Positions 33,692 to 43,031 of a DNA stretch of 52,383 nt are shown in pieces. How positions within the stretch are numbered: the stretch's first letter is position 1; each line of letters begins with the position of its first letter. The notes under the pieces are model-generated. The model did no database searches. It saw only the letters and a program-made list of their open reading frames with translations, and was not told where the DNA came from. Origin of the DNA: JBAVQS01 sp049694275 (GTDB lineage: Bacteria; Chloroflexota; Anaerolineae; UBA4142; SHND01); NCBI GenBank assembly GCA_049694275.1, contig JBAVQS010000253.1:1-52383 (forward strand). Direction: 5' to 3'. The translations under genes and the position numbers were made by a program.

Positions 33692-34693
33692 ATGAAAAAG
33701 ACAAACGTGGAATTGCTGCAAAAGGGCCGGGTGTATGCAGGATTTATCTTGCTCTTTTTGACGGGCTGTTGGTCCGCGCCGACCCCATCACCGCTGCCTT
33801 TGCCAACACCGACCGAGATCGTTACTCCGACCATGGTCGCCATGCTCCCCACGGTAACCCCTAGCGCGACTGCCTCGCCCATTCCGCCGACCGAAACACC
33901 CAGGCCGGCGACCTTAACGCCCACGCTCACACCGAATCTGACACCCACCCTTACGGCCAATGAGCGGGAACGCCGCATCCGAGAATTGCTCAAGACCAAT
34001 GGCGGCTGTAAGCTCCCTTGCTGGTGGGGCATTACCCCAGGGCAGACGCAATGGTCCGAGGCCCAGCCCTTCTTACGAGCCCTCGGAACGGACCCCGGTA
34101 ATGACCCTGGCCGGAGCGGTAACATTTTTCATGGGCTGGGGGGCACGGATTTCGGTAAAAGCGGTATTAGCAATGACTTTAGTTTTATTGAGCGCAATGG
34201 GACAGTCGAGTCCATCCTGATAGACACTGAAGGATATTATAATCACATTGCGTTTCAAGAGGCCTGGCAACAGTTCTCCCCGCGCCAAGTGATTACCCAA
34301 TATGGGCGACCATCTCGGGTATTGCTGGGAACGAACCAAGGGTTTGTCGAACCTCCCGGTGGGGAAACCATGGGCTACTTTCTTTGGCTCTTTTATGACA
34401 AGCAGGGGTTCCTGATTATCTATAACGAAGGTGTGAAATTTGCTCCAACTTATCACATCTGTCCGGCAGTCCAAAATGAAGCATTGGGAATGTCGGAACT
34501 TAGGATGACCCTTCATGCTCCAGATAACCCCACCCCTCTCGAAAAGAGCTATGAAGCAGAATTTGAATATGAAAAATACGCGCCTCGTCCAATCCAGGAG
34601 GTCGCGGGGATCAGCGTAGAGCAGTTTTACAAGCTCTTTAGCCAAAAGGATAACCTCGCCTGCTTTGACACGCCCAGAGATATTTGGCCATGA
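33692..34693 (+). CDS. hypothetical lipoprotein with Thr/Pro spacer
   Basis: A 333-residue predicted lipoprotein: MKKT start, hydrophobic segment and lipobox LFLTGC (Cys26), then a Pro/Thr-rich spacer (about 28-95). A C-terminal domain of about 240 residues follows, with two nearby cysteines (NGGCKLPCWWGITPGQT), a pattern I associate with uncharacterised Chloroflexota lipoproteins, plus QFSPRQVITQYGRPSRVLL. Function unknown. Codon use is visibly more AT-rich than in neighbours. Its TGA overlaps the ATG of recD2 (ATGA). An upstream in-frame ATG at 33680 is possible; no ribosome site favours either. Confidence 0.75.
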   Translation: MKKTNVELLQKGRVYAGFILLFLTGCWSAPTPSPLPLPTPTEIVTPTMVAMLPTVTPSATASPIPPTETPRPATLTPTLTPNLTPTLTANERERRIRELLKTNGGCKLPCWWGITPGQTQWSEAQPFLRALGTDPGNDPGRSGNIFHGLGGTDFGKSGISNDFSFIERNGTVESILIDTEGYYNHIAFQEAWQQFSPRQVITQYGRPSRVLLGTNQGFVEPPGGETMGYFLWLFYDKQGFLIIYNEGVKFAPTYHICPAVQNEALGMSELRMTLHAPDNPTPLEKSYEAEFEYEKYAPRPIQEVAGISVEQFYKLFSQKDNLACFDTPRDIWP

Positions 34694-36888
34694 GTTCCGC
34701 ATCGCCCCTCCAATCGCTGCGCGGCGTCATCGACCGGATCACCTATTACAATGAAGAGAACGGGTATACAGTGGCGCGCTTTATTCCGACCGGCAAAACC
34801 CTGCCGGTGACGGTCGTCGGCAACCTCATGGGGGCCAGCGTCGGCGAATCGCTCGACCTCGAAGGTCTCTGGACCAACCATCCCCAACATGGCCGCCAAT
34901 TCGAGATCAAGCATTTCACCCTGCAGCTCCCCGCGACGGTCGAAGGCCTGCGCAAGTACCTGGGCTCGGGGCTCATCAAAGGGGTCGGGCCGACAACCGC
35001 GCAGCGCATCGTCGCGCACTTTGGGATGGATACGCTCGACATTATCGAGAACGACATTGACCGGCTGCACGAGGTGGAGGGGGTCGGTCACAAGCGGATT
35101 GAGATGATCAAGCGCGGCTGGGCCGAGCAGAAACAGATCAAAGAGGTCATGCTGTTTCTGTCGAGCCACGGCATCAGCACCGCGCTCGCCGTCAAGATCT
35201 ATAAAGAGTACCAGGACGGTGCACTCCACGTCCTCCAGCACGAGCCATACCGACTCGCTCGCGATATTTACGGCATCGGGTTTATCACCGCCGACAAAAT
35301 TGCGCGGGCGCTCGGGATGAAGCAGGATGACCCGGCGCGCGTCGAAGCGGGCCTGCTGTACGTGCTCGGGCAGTTCAGCGACGACGGGCATGTCTATGCG
35401 ACGCGTCAAGAGCTCGTGAAACAATCCACCGAAACGCTCGGCGTGGACGCGACGCTGGTCGAGGATTCCATCGGACGGCTCGTCCAGGCCGATGACCTGT
35501 ACGTCGAGACGGTGGCAGGCCTGGACCCCGCCGCGCAGCCGGTTTACCTGACGCCGTTCTACCGCGCGGAGGTGGGGACCGCGAACCGGCTCAAGCAGGT
35601 GCTGGGCAGCCCCAACAGCCGCCTCCCCCAATTTCGCACGCTCGATTGGGAAAAGGCTTTTGTCTGGCTCGCCTCGCGGAGCAACCTCACCCCGACCGAG
35701 AAGCAGCAAGCGGCGGTCAAGGTCGCTCTCACGAACAAGGTCTCGGTGCTCACCGGCGGTCCGGGCACCGGCAAGACGACCACAGTGCGAGCCATCATTC
35801 AACTCGTCAAGGCCAAAGGGCACACCTTCAAGCTGGCGGCGCCGACGGGGCGCGCAGCCAAGCGGCTGAGCGAAGCGACCGGCGAGCCAGCGCAGACCCT
35901 GCACCGCCTGCTCGAATTCAAGCCGTTCGAGGGGAATAAGTTCCTGCGGGATCGCGACAATCCGCTCGACGCCGACCTCATCATCGTGGACGAAGTCTCG
36001 ATGATCGACATCCTCCTGATGAACGCCCTCACCAAGGCGGTGGATATTACCTCGCACCTCCTCTTTGTCGGCGACCCGGACCAGCTCCCTTCGGTCGGGC
36101 CGGGGAATGTGCTCAAGGATCTCATCGCCTCGCACGCGCTGCCGGTCGTCGCGCTCGACGTGATTTTCCGCCAGGCCGAAGAGAGCCTCATCGTCGTCAA
36201 CGCTCATCGCATCAACAAGGGGGAAATGCCCCTCTTTACGCCCACCGCCCGCGACTTTTTTCTCTTTCAAGAGGATGAACCTGAAAAGGCAGCCGAACGG
36301 GTCGTCGAGCTGGTCCAGACACGAATCCCGGCCAAGTTCAGGCTGGACGCCATCGGGGATATCCAGGTGCTCAGCCCCATGCACCGCGGATTGGCAGGCG
36401 TGGCGGAATTGAACCGGCTCCTCCAGGAGAAACTGAATCCGCCCGGACCGGGCAAGCCGGAAAAGCAGCACGGCGGACGCGCGTTTCGCAAGGGGGACAA
36501 GGTCTTGCAGACACGCAACAATTACGACAAAGAGGTCTTTAACGGCGACCTGGGCCGGATTGTGGAGGTGGACCTAGAGAACCAGTTCCTGACGGTCGAT
36601 TACGACGGGACCCGCATCGACTATGAATTTTCAGAGCTGGACGAGCTGGTACATGCCTATGCGCTCAGCGTCCACAAGGCTCAAGGAAGTGAGTATCGCG
36701 CGGTCGTCATTCCGCTGCTCACGCAGCACTATATGCTGTTGCAGCGCAACCTGCTTTATACAGCCATCACCCGCGCCAAAGAGCTGGTCGTGCTGGTTGG
36801 CATGAAAAAGGCGATTGCCATTGCGGTGCGGAACGACAAGATCGCCCAGCGCAATTCGCGGCTGGCGCAGCGGCTGAGTCTAACATAG
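34690..36888 (+). CDS. recD2: RecD2-type SF1B DNA helicase
   Basis: A 732-residue helicase, close to the usual RecD2 length. The N-terminal family segment (LRGVIDRITYYNEENGYTVARF) is followed by helix-hairpin-helix units (GVGPTTAQRIVAHFG, VEGVGHKRIEMIKRGW, YGIGFITADKIARALG). The ATPase core has Walker A GGPGTGKTT at 356-364, DEVSMIDILLMNAL, GDPDQLPSVGPG and the C-terminal SVHKAQGSEYRAVVIPL. RecD2 unwinds DNA 5'-3' without RecBC and acts in repair and replication-fork processing. ATG 34690 overlaps the previous stop. A diverged fragment of a second copy lies at 37744-37875. Confidence 0.95.
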   Translation: MSSASPLQSLRGVIDRITYYNEENGYTVARFIPTGKTLPVTVVGNLMGASVGESLDLEGLWTNHPQHGRQFEIKHFTLQLPATVEGLRKYLGSGLIKGVGPTTAQRIVAHFGMDTLDIIENDIDRLHEVEGVGHKRIEMIKRGWAEQKQIKEVMLFLSSHGISTALAVKIYKEYQDGALHVLQHEPYRLARDIYGIGFITADKIARALGMKQDDPARVEAGLLYVLGQFSDDGHVYATRQELVKQSTETLGVDATLVEDSIGRLVQADDLYVETVAGLDPAAQPVYLTPFYRAEVGTANRLKQVLGSPNSRLPQFRTLDWEKAFVWLASRSNLTPTEKQQAAVKVALTNKVSVLTGGPGTGKTTTVRAIIQLVKAKGHTFKLAAPTGRAAKRLSEATGEPAQTLHRLLEFKPFEGNKFLRDRDNPLDADLIIVDEVSMIDILLMNALTKAVDITSHLLFVGDPDQLPSVGPGNVLKDLIASHALPVVALDVIFRQAEESLIVVNAHRINKGEMPLFTPTARDFFLFQEDEPEKAAERVVELVQTRIPAKFRLDAIGDIQVLSPMHRGLAGVAELNRLLQEKLNPPGPGKPEKQHGGRAFRKGDKVLQTRNNYDKEVFNGDLGRIVEVDLENQFLTVDYDGTRIDYEFSELDELVHAYALSVHKAQGSEYRAVVIPLLTQHYMLLQRNLLYTAITRAKELVVLVGMKKAIAIAVRNDKIAQRNSRLAQRLSLT

Positions 36889-36910
36889 TCTGGGCAGAGA
36901 GTATAATGCG

Positions 36911-37327
36911 CTAATCAAGAGCGGCAAGAAAGATGTGTGGGCGGACGATGCGAATGCCCTCAAACGGGTCAAGGACCAGCAAATCCTCGTCGGCTGTTAC
37001 GATGAAATCTGCTCCACCGGTCACAGCCGCCTCCAGGACGCGATTATCGTCCTCATCGCGACAGGCATGAATTTCACGTGTCGGGGCAACCAGTTCGCCG
37101 CTAACGGCTAGCTCCTCCACAAAGGCCTGGATTGCTTGCTCGTCCAAATGGTATTTGCGGCCAATTCGTGGTTCTCTCAATTTTTCGATCAATTCGTCAA
37201 ACAAGATTTCCGAAATGATGAGCAGATATCGACCTTGACTCAATCGATGTGCGATTGGGCCGATAGTACCCTGGGGACGTATTGCAGCCCGAATGAGAAT
37301 GTTGGTATCAATGACCGCGCGTATCAT
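36911..37327 (-). CDS. PIN-domain toxin (VapC-like ribonuclease)
   Basis: A 138-residue PIN protein of the COG1569-like group: N-terminal DTN (7-9, VIDTNILIRAAI), a middle acidic residue in SEILFDELIEKL, and the C-terminal catalytic CRDEDDNRVLEAA and TADEDLLVL. These acidic residues coordinate the metal for RNA cleavage. Its ATG overlaps the antitoxin stop by four bases, the usual antitoxin-first order. Converges with recD2, 22 bases apart. Confidence 0.88.
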   Translation of the reverse strand: MIRAVIDTNILIRAAIRPQGTIGPIAHRLSQGRYLLIISEILFDELIEKLREPRIGRKYHLDEQAIQAFVEELAVSGELVAPTREIHACRDEDDNRVLEAAVTGGADFIVTADEDLLVLDPFEGIRIVRPHIFLAALD

Positions 37328-37674
37328 TTCTTGCGCTTGAGGGACCGAGTTGTATTAGGCTTGTAGGCGGGTCGTTCCTCTTGTGCTCGACGCCGCGCCT
37401 TGACAAGGCGCGAGGCCTCTTCTATGTCCCGTTCAACCTCTTCGTCGCTGTATTTGGCATTGACTTCCGCCATCCGCTTGAGCATCGCGTTGAAACGGGC
37501 GTGAATTTCCTGCTCGTGCGATTCAAGATATTCGAGGTACTGGTCATACGGAATAATCACCGCTTCAGGACGACTGCCACGAGTGAGCACATAGGGCGTG
37601 TGATTTTTTACAACCTCGTCAAAAACTGTTCGAAAGTTGCGCTGTAGCTCGGTCACACCGATTATCTTATTCAC
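37324..37674 (-). CDS. Phd/YefM-type antitoxin
   Basis: A 116-residue protein starting MNKIIGVTELQRNFRTVFDE, the Phd/YefM DNA-binding fold, with TRGSRPEAVIIPYDQYLEYLE, and a charged C-terminal toxin-neutralising region (DEEVERDIEEASRLVKARR). GTG at 37674 is the start: AGGAAG lies six bases upstream, while the longer reading has no ribosome site and would run through the promoter. It should bind and repress its own promoter and neutralise the PIN toxin. Confidence 0.88.
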   Translation of the reverse strand: MNKIIGVTELQRNFRTVFDEVVKNHTPYVLTRGSRPEAVIIPYDQYLEYLESHEQEIHARFNAMLKRMAEVNAKYSDEEVERDIEEASRLVKARRRAQEERPAYKPNTTRSLKRKK

Positions 37675-37705
37675 AATTCGCTTCCTGCCATTGATTTTGG
37701 CATAT

Positions 37706-37734
37706 ATTATATTATGTTTCAGAATATGAATCAA
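37706..37734 (-). promoter_or_regulatory. promoter of the PIN/Phd operon
   Basis: On the minus strand TTGATT (37734-37729), a 17-base spacer and TATAAT (37711-37706). The AT-rich stretch around the -10 (CATATATTATATTATG on the plus strand) has partial symmetry and is a likely antitoxin site. Confidence 0.65.
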
Positions 37735-37743
37735 GCTGTGTAT

Positions 37744-37875
37744 AGCATTCAACCGGGGAGCAAATACCGCGCGGTCGTCATCCCGCTCCTCACCCAGCAC
37801 TATATGCTGTTGCAGCGCAACCTGTTCTATATAGCCATCACCCGCGCCCGCGAGCTGGTAGTGCGGGTAAGATGA
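37744..37875 (+). pseudogene. 3'-terminal remnant of a second recD2-like helicase gene
   Basis: In one frame this reads GSKYRAVVIPLLTQHYMLLQ then RNLFYIAITRARELVVRVR and a stop at 37873-37875, matching the C-terminus of the intact RecD2 upstream (GSEYRAVVIPLLTQHYMLLQ, RNLLYTAITRAKELVVLVG). Over 114 bases I count 17 differences, many at third codon positions, about 85% identity. It is therefore a fragment of an older, diverged paralogue or a transferred copy, not a fresh duplication. Same orientation as recD2; the toxin-antitoxin pair lies between them. Confidence 0.85.
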
Positions 37876-37901
37876 AAATTGAAAAGAGGTCCAGATTACC
37901 G

Positions 37902-38876
37902 CTAGCGAAACCCACGCGACAACTCGTCCAAGCGGGCCAGCTCGGGGTCCGACAGTTTGAACCGCATGGCGCCGGCATTGTCGGCAGACTGTTGCGTTTT
38001 GGTGGCGCCGGGGATGGTGACGACCAACTCCCCATTGAACCAGATCACCCAGTTCAATGCCACCTGCGCCGCCGTCGCCTGGTATTTGAGCGCAATCTCC
38101 TCGAGCGCATTGACCAGCGGCCGGCTCGCTTCCATCCGACGCTGAATCCGACCTCGCCAGATGAATGATTTACTCTTCAAGAGATCGGGGTTTTTGTGGA
38201 ACTTGCCGCTCAACAGTCCCGAGCCCAGGGGGGTATAAGCGGTGATGGTGATTCCCAACTCGCGCGCGGTTTCCAGCGTGCCGTCGGTTTCAATCTTGCG
38301 ATCCACCAGGCTGTAGAGGACCTGGTTGGTCGCCAGGGGCAGACCGCGTTTTTGCAGGGCGGCATGGGCGCGGCGCATCCGCTCGGAGTTGAAATTACTG
38401 ACCCCTACCGAGCGGATCTTACCCGCCTCGACGAGGTCGGCCATCGCGTTCATTTCCGCTTCCGGCGAGGAAAAGCTATACGGCTGGTGAACATAGTACA
38501 GGTCAATGGGAAAGCCATCCAAATGCCGCAAGCGGTCCGCAATGGATTGGGCGATATTTCCGGCGGTGCGCAGGATCGGCGACCACTTGGTCGCGATGAT
38601 CACATCGCCGGGGCGCTTGCCGGCGGCCCGGAGTCCGTCCGCCAGGGAACGCTCCGAGACGCCATTGCCATAGAGTTCCGCCGTATCAAACCAGTTGATC
38701 CCGCCATCGAGCGCAGCCTGGATAATCGCATTCTTGTCCTTGGGGGGAATGACGGGAAAGGCGCGCCCGATCAGGCCGCCCCCGCCGGACAGTTCCATAA
38801 CTCCCAGGCCAATGGGTGTGACCTGAATGTCGCTCTTGCCCAGGGCTCTGGTAGGGATTGGTGTGTTCGAAATCAT
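37902..38876 (-). CDS. aldo/keto reductase
   Basis: A 324-residue (beta/alpha)8 NADPH-dependent oxidoreductase. Marks are the catalytic Asp/Tyr in WFDTAELYGNGVSE, the Lys in VIIATKWSP, the His in YYVHQPY, and the cofactor segment GVSNFNSERMRRA. Family members reduce carbonyls or act on sugars and steroids; substrate unknown. ATG 38876 (MISNTPIPTRALGKSD) has GAGG six bases upstream; a longer reading adds 12 residues. Single gene, tail near the recD2 remnant. Confidence 0.9.
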   Translation of the reverse strand: MISNTPIPTRALGKSDIQVTPIGLGVMELSGGGGLIGRAFPVIPPKDKNAIIQAALDGGINWFDTAELYGNGVSERSLADGLRAAGKRPGDVIIATKWSPILRTAGNIAQSIADRLRHLDGFPIDLYYVHQPYSFSSPEAEMNAMADLVEAGKIRSVGVSNFNSERMRRAHAALQKRGLPLATNQVLYSLVDRKIETDGTLETARELGITITAYTPLGSGLLSGKFHKNPDLLKSKSFIWRGRIQRRMEASRPLVNALEEIALKYQATAAQVALNWVIWFNGELVVTIPGATKTQQSADNAGAMRFKLSDPELARLDELSRGFR

Positions 38877-39097
38877 AATCGGCCTCACATGTCTAGTTGA
38901 TGGAATGAGCATTCATCTACACCGTGCATCATACACCGCTATGACCGCTTGTAAAAATCCTTGCCCCTCGCCAGATGGAACGCCAACTCGGCAAAAATCA
39001 ACTATAATAGCGGCGCGGTCATATGCCGTATGTATATTGTCTGCGTATGAGACATTCCACCGGAACGTCTCTACAAATCGCGATTCAAGGAGCCCCC

Positions 39098-39580
39098 ATG
39101 TCTCAATCCCTTGTCACCCTTTACAAAGAGGACATCCTCGCGCAATATCGTGCGCAAAAGCAGATGGCCGATGCCGCGCTGGCGCGCGTGGGCGACGACG
39201 CTTTCTTCAAGCGCCTGTCGAACAGCGGCGACGAACACACGAACAGCGTCGCCATCCTGGTCAAGCACCTTGGAGGCAACCTGCACTCACGCTGGAGCGA
39301 TTTTCTCACCACCGACGGCGAAAAGCCGGACCGGCGCCGCGAGCAAGAATTCATGCAGGAGGAAGCGGAGAACCGGGCGACCATCATGCAGAAATGGGAA
39401 CTGGGCTGGAAAACCGCGTTCGACACGCTTGATGCACTGCGCGAAGAGGACTTTACTCGCACGGTGACCATTCGCGGTGAGCCGCACACCGTCGTTCAGG
39501 CGATCGATCGCAATCTGACGCACGCGGCGCATCACATCGGGCAGGTTGACCTATTGGCGACGTTGTTGCAAAGAACATAG
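39098..39580 (+). CDS. DinB/DUF1572-like four-helix protein
   Basis: A 160-residue protein of the DinB superfamily: EDILAQYRAQKQM, SVAILVKHLGGNLHSRWSDF, TIRGEPHTVVQAIDRNLTHAAHHIGQ written in short as RNLTHAAHHIGQVDLLATLL. The three histidines expected for metal binding (H in KHLGGN, H in LTHAAHH) are present. Related proteins are thiol S-transferases or of unknown function. Start ATG 39098 with AAGGAG ahead. A -10-like TATAAT lies at 39003. Confidence 0.82.
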   Translation: MSQSLVTLYKEDILAQYRAQKQMADAALARVGDDAFFKRLSNSGDEHTNSVAILVKHLGGNLHSRWSDFLTTDGEKPDRRREQEFMQEEAENRATIMQKWELGWKTAFDTLDALREEDFTRTVTIRGEPHTVVQAIDRNLTHAAHHIGQVDLLATLLQRT

Positions 39581-39669
39581 GTCCTGGACAATCAGAAGAT
39601 CAAGCAGACGGTACTCCACCTGCTCGCCCGCGATACGCAGGTGAGCACATTTTTCAGTTTCCATGCATC

Positions 39670-42600
39670 ATGTCACAGCCCAGTCTGATTGAGCAAATCC
39701 AGTTCCTGGCCGCGCAACTGGCCGGGAACCAGATCACCCCCACGCAAACGGCAAACGCAATCCAGACCGCCGGAATCGGCGAAATTCCGGCTGCAGTCTG
39801 GGGTGAGATTGACGCGCAGATGGGGCGCGCCCCGCGGCTGGCGCACGCGCTGGCGAGCATCGCGTGTCAGGTGGCCGAACACGGGAGTGACCGGCACCAG
39901 GCAGCAACGGCGCAGTTGGCCCGGATTCGGACGCTGAACGCGCTCGGCGAGTTTCGCGAGGCGGCAACCCCTGGCCCCGATACGGCGCGCCTGTTTCTGG
40001 AACTGGAAGATGCCGAGGGAATGGCACGCGCCTGGCTGGAAGCGGCCTGGGCAGAGACCTATCTAGGGAATCTGAATGTCGCGCAGGCGCATCTTGAACA
40101 GGCCCGCACACAATTGAACCCGCAAACGGACCGGCGGGTTGTGGCGCGCGCCGCCCAGGTCGAAGGCTGGCTTTTGCACTATCAATCCCATAACTCTGAG
40201 GCAGTCCAGCAGTTCGAGAGGGCACGCGATATCTTGAAGGAATGTGGTGAACCGATTCAAGCGGCGCGCTGTGAATGCTATCTGGGAGCTGCCTATCGAA
40301 GTATTGACGTGGCTCTGACCCAATCGAGCCTGGAGCAGGCGCGACGAACCCTCGAAGGAGCAAATTGCCTGGCCGATGTCGCCCTTTGCGATAACTTTTT
40401 GGGCGAAGTTTGCTATATGCTCAACCGTTTCCAGCAAGCGGTCGACTATCAACAGGCGGCGCGCCGGGTATTCAACCAATTCGGCATGCCTTTCTTTGCC
40501 GCCCTATGTGATATGGACGAAGGGCTCTTCGAGTGGGAATTGGGACGACTGAATCAAGCGTTGGCGCTCCTGGAGCGCGCTCGCGATTATTTTCTTGCGG
40601 CCAATGTCAAGACCGAGCTCGCCTCCTGCGAGGTCAATATCGCCCTCGTCCTCATTTATCTCTATCGCTATGATGAGGCCATTCCGCGCCTGGAAGCAGT
40701 CGCGGCGCAGGCGCTGGCCGAGGGGCATCGGGGGAGGGCGACCCTCTGCTTTCTCAATCTTGGCTGGGCTGCGGATCAGCAAGGACAGTATACGCGAGCG
40801 CTCACCTACTATGAACAGATGAAGAGTGCGTTGACGCCGAATGGGTCCGCCAAGCGGCGCGCGACATGCGAGCGCAACCTCGGACGGACCTATGGCAACC
40901 TGGGGCAGTACTCGAAAGCGCTGGCGGCGCTGGAACAGGCGCGGGCGTTGTGTATCGGGCAAGGGTTACAGTCCGATCTGGCTGAGACGGAACTGTATCA
41001 CGCCCAGGTCTTGCTGGCGCTGGAACGCCAGCCCGAGGCGCGAGCCGCGCTCGACCAGGCGCAGGCTTTGTTTCAAGCGGCGGGGCAGCCGGTCTATGCC
41101 GCACTGTGCGACCGACTGGCGGCGAGCAGTTCCTTAATGGAACAAAAGCAAGCCCTGGCGCGGCTCACGGCGAGCCGCGCGGTATTCGTCCAGCACAGCC
41201 TGCCGGTGGATGCCGCCTTGTGCGATCTGACCCAGGGCGAGGTTTTGCTCGCGCATCACGCCTGGAAACGCGCCCAGGCCGCGTTAGCACAGGCGCTGGA
41301 GTGCCTGGCGCCCGCGTTCCCTGATCACGCCTGGCGAGCCGACTATGGCCTGGGACGTGTCGCCGCACAGCAACACCAGCCCCAACGCGCGCTCGCCTAC
41401 TATCTCGCAGCCGTGGAGCATATTACACACGTACGGGCCGGGCTGGGCGTGGAACAGTTGAGCAACAGCGTCTTTGGCGCCCGGCGGCAGGTGTTCGCCG
41501 ATGCCCTGCGGCTGGCTCACACCGGGCGGCACGCCACGGTGGGGATAACGGTGATCGAGTCCGCCAAGAGCCAGGTGCTGCTCGATTATCTCCGTCGCCC
41601 CGAGTGGCGCATTCCGACCTCCGAACAGAATCCGGTGGTGCGGGAACTGGGACAGCGCGAGCGCGACCTGCGCTATCAGCTCGACGGTGTACGGCGCAAG
41701 GTCTCGGTGCAGGTCGCCCAGGCGCAGGGAGAAGCGTTGCGCAGCGCCGACACGCTGGAACAGATCTCGGACGCGCAGTTACGCGAGCTTGACGCGATTG
41801 AAACGGAGTACGAAAGTGTCGTCTCCCGGTTACGCCTGCTCCGGCGGGGCCTGGCCGGGACGTCTTCCCTATCGCCCTTTGATCTGGCGGCGTTCCGGGA
41901 AATGGCCCAGGCGCGATGGGGCGAGCGCTGGGCTGCGCTGGACTATTATCTGGACGACCGAAACCTGACCATCGGATACATCGACGCGCACACGAACCAA
42001 TTAGACCGTATCGCGCTTTCGGATTATGACGAATTCATGTTACGACAGTGTGCAGAGACCCAGGCCGACCGACGCGAGTTGGTGTACCGGGGGACCTTGC
42101 AGGGCCGCCGCGCCCCGGCGGACAGCCGCAAGCCATTGCAGTATCTGACCCACAAGCTGATTCCCGCATCGCTGCTCGCCGGCCGGGATGAACGGACGGT
42201 AATTGTGTCACCGCACGGGCTGCTCCACCAGTTGCCATTCCATGCGCTCATGGAGGGAGAGCAGTATTTGCTCGAACGCATCGAGTTCATTTACACGCCC
42301 AGCTTGCAGGCGCTGGCCGAGTTATGCCAGGCCCCCGCGCCGGGACTGGAACGCCTGCTGTTCTGCGGGCTGGTGGATTTCGGAGAGCGGGCGCGCCCGC
42401 TGCGGCATGTCGCTCAGGAACGCCAGGCGTTGGCGGCAACGGGTGAACCGTTCGAGACCGTGCTGTGGCAGGAACAGGCGACGCGACAGGCGCTGCTTGA
42501 TTGGAATGCGGCGGGCCGATTGCGCGATTTTTCGGCGCTGCATTTCGCCACCCATGCGGTGTTAGAGCCACACGCCCCGCACCGCGCGCGGGTTCTGCTC

Positions 42601-42939
42601 GCCGACGGCGACCTGACCGTGCTCGATGTGATGGACCTGCATCTCAACGCCCGGTTCGTGACGCTCTCCGCCTGTTCGACAGCCCTGGGCAAAGGGGGAT
42701 TGGGCGATGAATTTGTAGGATTGGTGCACGCGTTTTTCTATGCGGGGGCGCATGCGGTGGTCGCCTCGTTGTGGGCGGTGGAGGATGAATCGACGGCGCG
42801 GCTGATGGGCGCTTTTTATAAACACCTCCGTTCGGGATGCTCGATCGCGCACGCGTTACGCGCGGCGCAGTTGGAACTGCACCGGGCGGGATTCACTCCC
42901 TACCATTGGGCGCCGTTTGTCGCCATCGGCCAGGTATAA
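39670..42939 (+). CDS. TPR-CHAT caspase-like protease
   Basis: A 1089-residue protein. Residues about 90-620 form at least ten TPR units (e.g. ARAWLEAAWAETYLGNLNVA, ALTYYEQMKSAL, NLGRTYGNLGQYSKALAALE). A coiled segment covers about 650-740. The C-terminal CHAT domain (about 800-1089) has the caspase dyad: His962 in HFATHA and Cys1002 in TLSACSTALG. CHAT proteases with TPR repeats include the Craspase effector of type III-E CRISPR and many stand-alone proteins; no CRISPR gene is present here. The TPR array probably senses or recruits the substrate. It converges with the DUF4157-kinase-OTU gene, 92 bases between stops. ATG 39670 has no good ribosome site. Confidence 0.93.
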   Translation: MSQPSLIEQIQFLAAQLAGNQITPTQTANAIQTAGIGEIPAAVWGEIDAQMGRAPRLAHALASIACQVAEHGSDRHQAATAQLARIRTLNALGEFREAATPGPDTARLFLELEDAEGMARAWLEAAWAETYLGNLNVAQAHLEQARTQLNPQTDRRVVARAAQVEGWLLHYQSHNSEAVQQFERARDILKECGEPIQAARCECYLGAAYRSIDVALTQSSLEQARRTLEGANCLADVALCDNFLGEVCYMLNRFQQAVDYQQAARRVFNQFGMPFFAALCDMDEGLFEWELGRLNQALALLERARDYFLAANVKTELASCEVNIALVLIYLYRYDEAIPRLEAVAAQALAEGHRGRATLCFLNLGWAADQQGQYTRALTYYEQMKSALTPNGSAKRRATCERNLGRTYGNLGQYSKALAALEQARALCIGQGLQSDLAETELYHAQVLLALERQPEARAALDQAQALFQAAGQPVYAALCDRLAASSSLMEQKQALARLTASRAVFVQHSLPVDAALCDLTQGEVLLAHHAWKRAQAALAQALECLAPAFPDHAWRADYGLGRVAAQQHQPQRALAYYLAAVEHITHVRAGLGVEQLSNSVFGARRQVFADALRLAHTGRHATVGITVIESAKSQVLLDYLRRPEWRIPTSEQNPVVRELGQRERDLRYQLDGVRRKVSVQVAQAQGEALRSADTLEQISDAQLRELDAIETEYESVVSRLRLLRRGLAGTSSLSPFDLAAFREMAQARWGERWAALDYYLDDRNLTIGYIDAHTNQLDRIALSDYDEFMLRQCAETQADRRELVYRGTLQGRRAPADSRKPLQYLTHKLIPASLLAGRDERTVIVSPHGLLHQLPFHALMEGEQYLLERIEFIYTPSLQALAELCQAPAPGLERLLFCGLVDFGERARPLRHVAQERQALAATGEPFETVLWQEQATRQALLDWNAAGRLRDFSALHFATHAVLEPHAPHRARVLLADGDLTVLDVMDLHLNARFVTLSACSTALGKGGLGDEFVGLVHAFFYAGAHAVVASLWAVEDESTARLMGAFYKHLRSGCSIAHALRAAQLELHRAGFTPYHWAPFVAIGQV

Positions 42940-42999
42940 GCGAGCCGCGCCCCTGGTCGAGCTCGCGGAAGAGGCTGTCGCCAAATAGAGCAACCCACC

Positions 43000-43015
43000 G
43001 CCCGGCGCGCCGGGC
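43000..43015. repeat. 16-bp GC palindrome between convergent genes
   Basis: GCCCGGCGCGCCGGGC is a perfect palindrome in the 92-base gap between the CHAT and DUF4157-kinase-OTU genes. There is no T-run; it might still form a transcript-ending stem for both genes, or be chance. Confidence 0.45.
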
Positions 43016-43031
43016 ATGGCAAGAGATTCCA

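Noticed and set aside
39670..42939. CRISPR type III-E (Craspase-like) locus
   Set aside because: The TPR-CHAT architecture is similar, but there are no repeats, no Cas7-11 and no other cas gene in the window.
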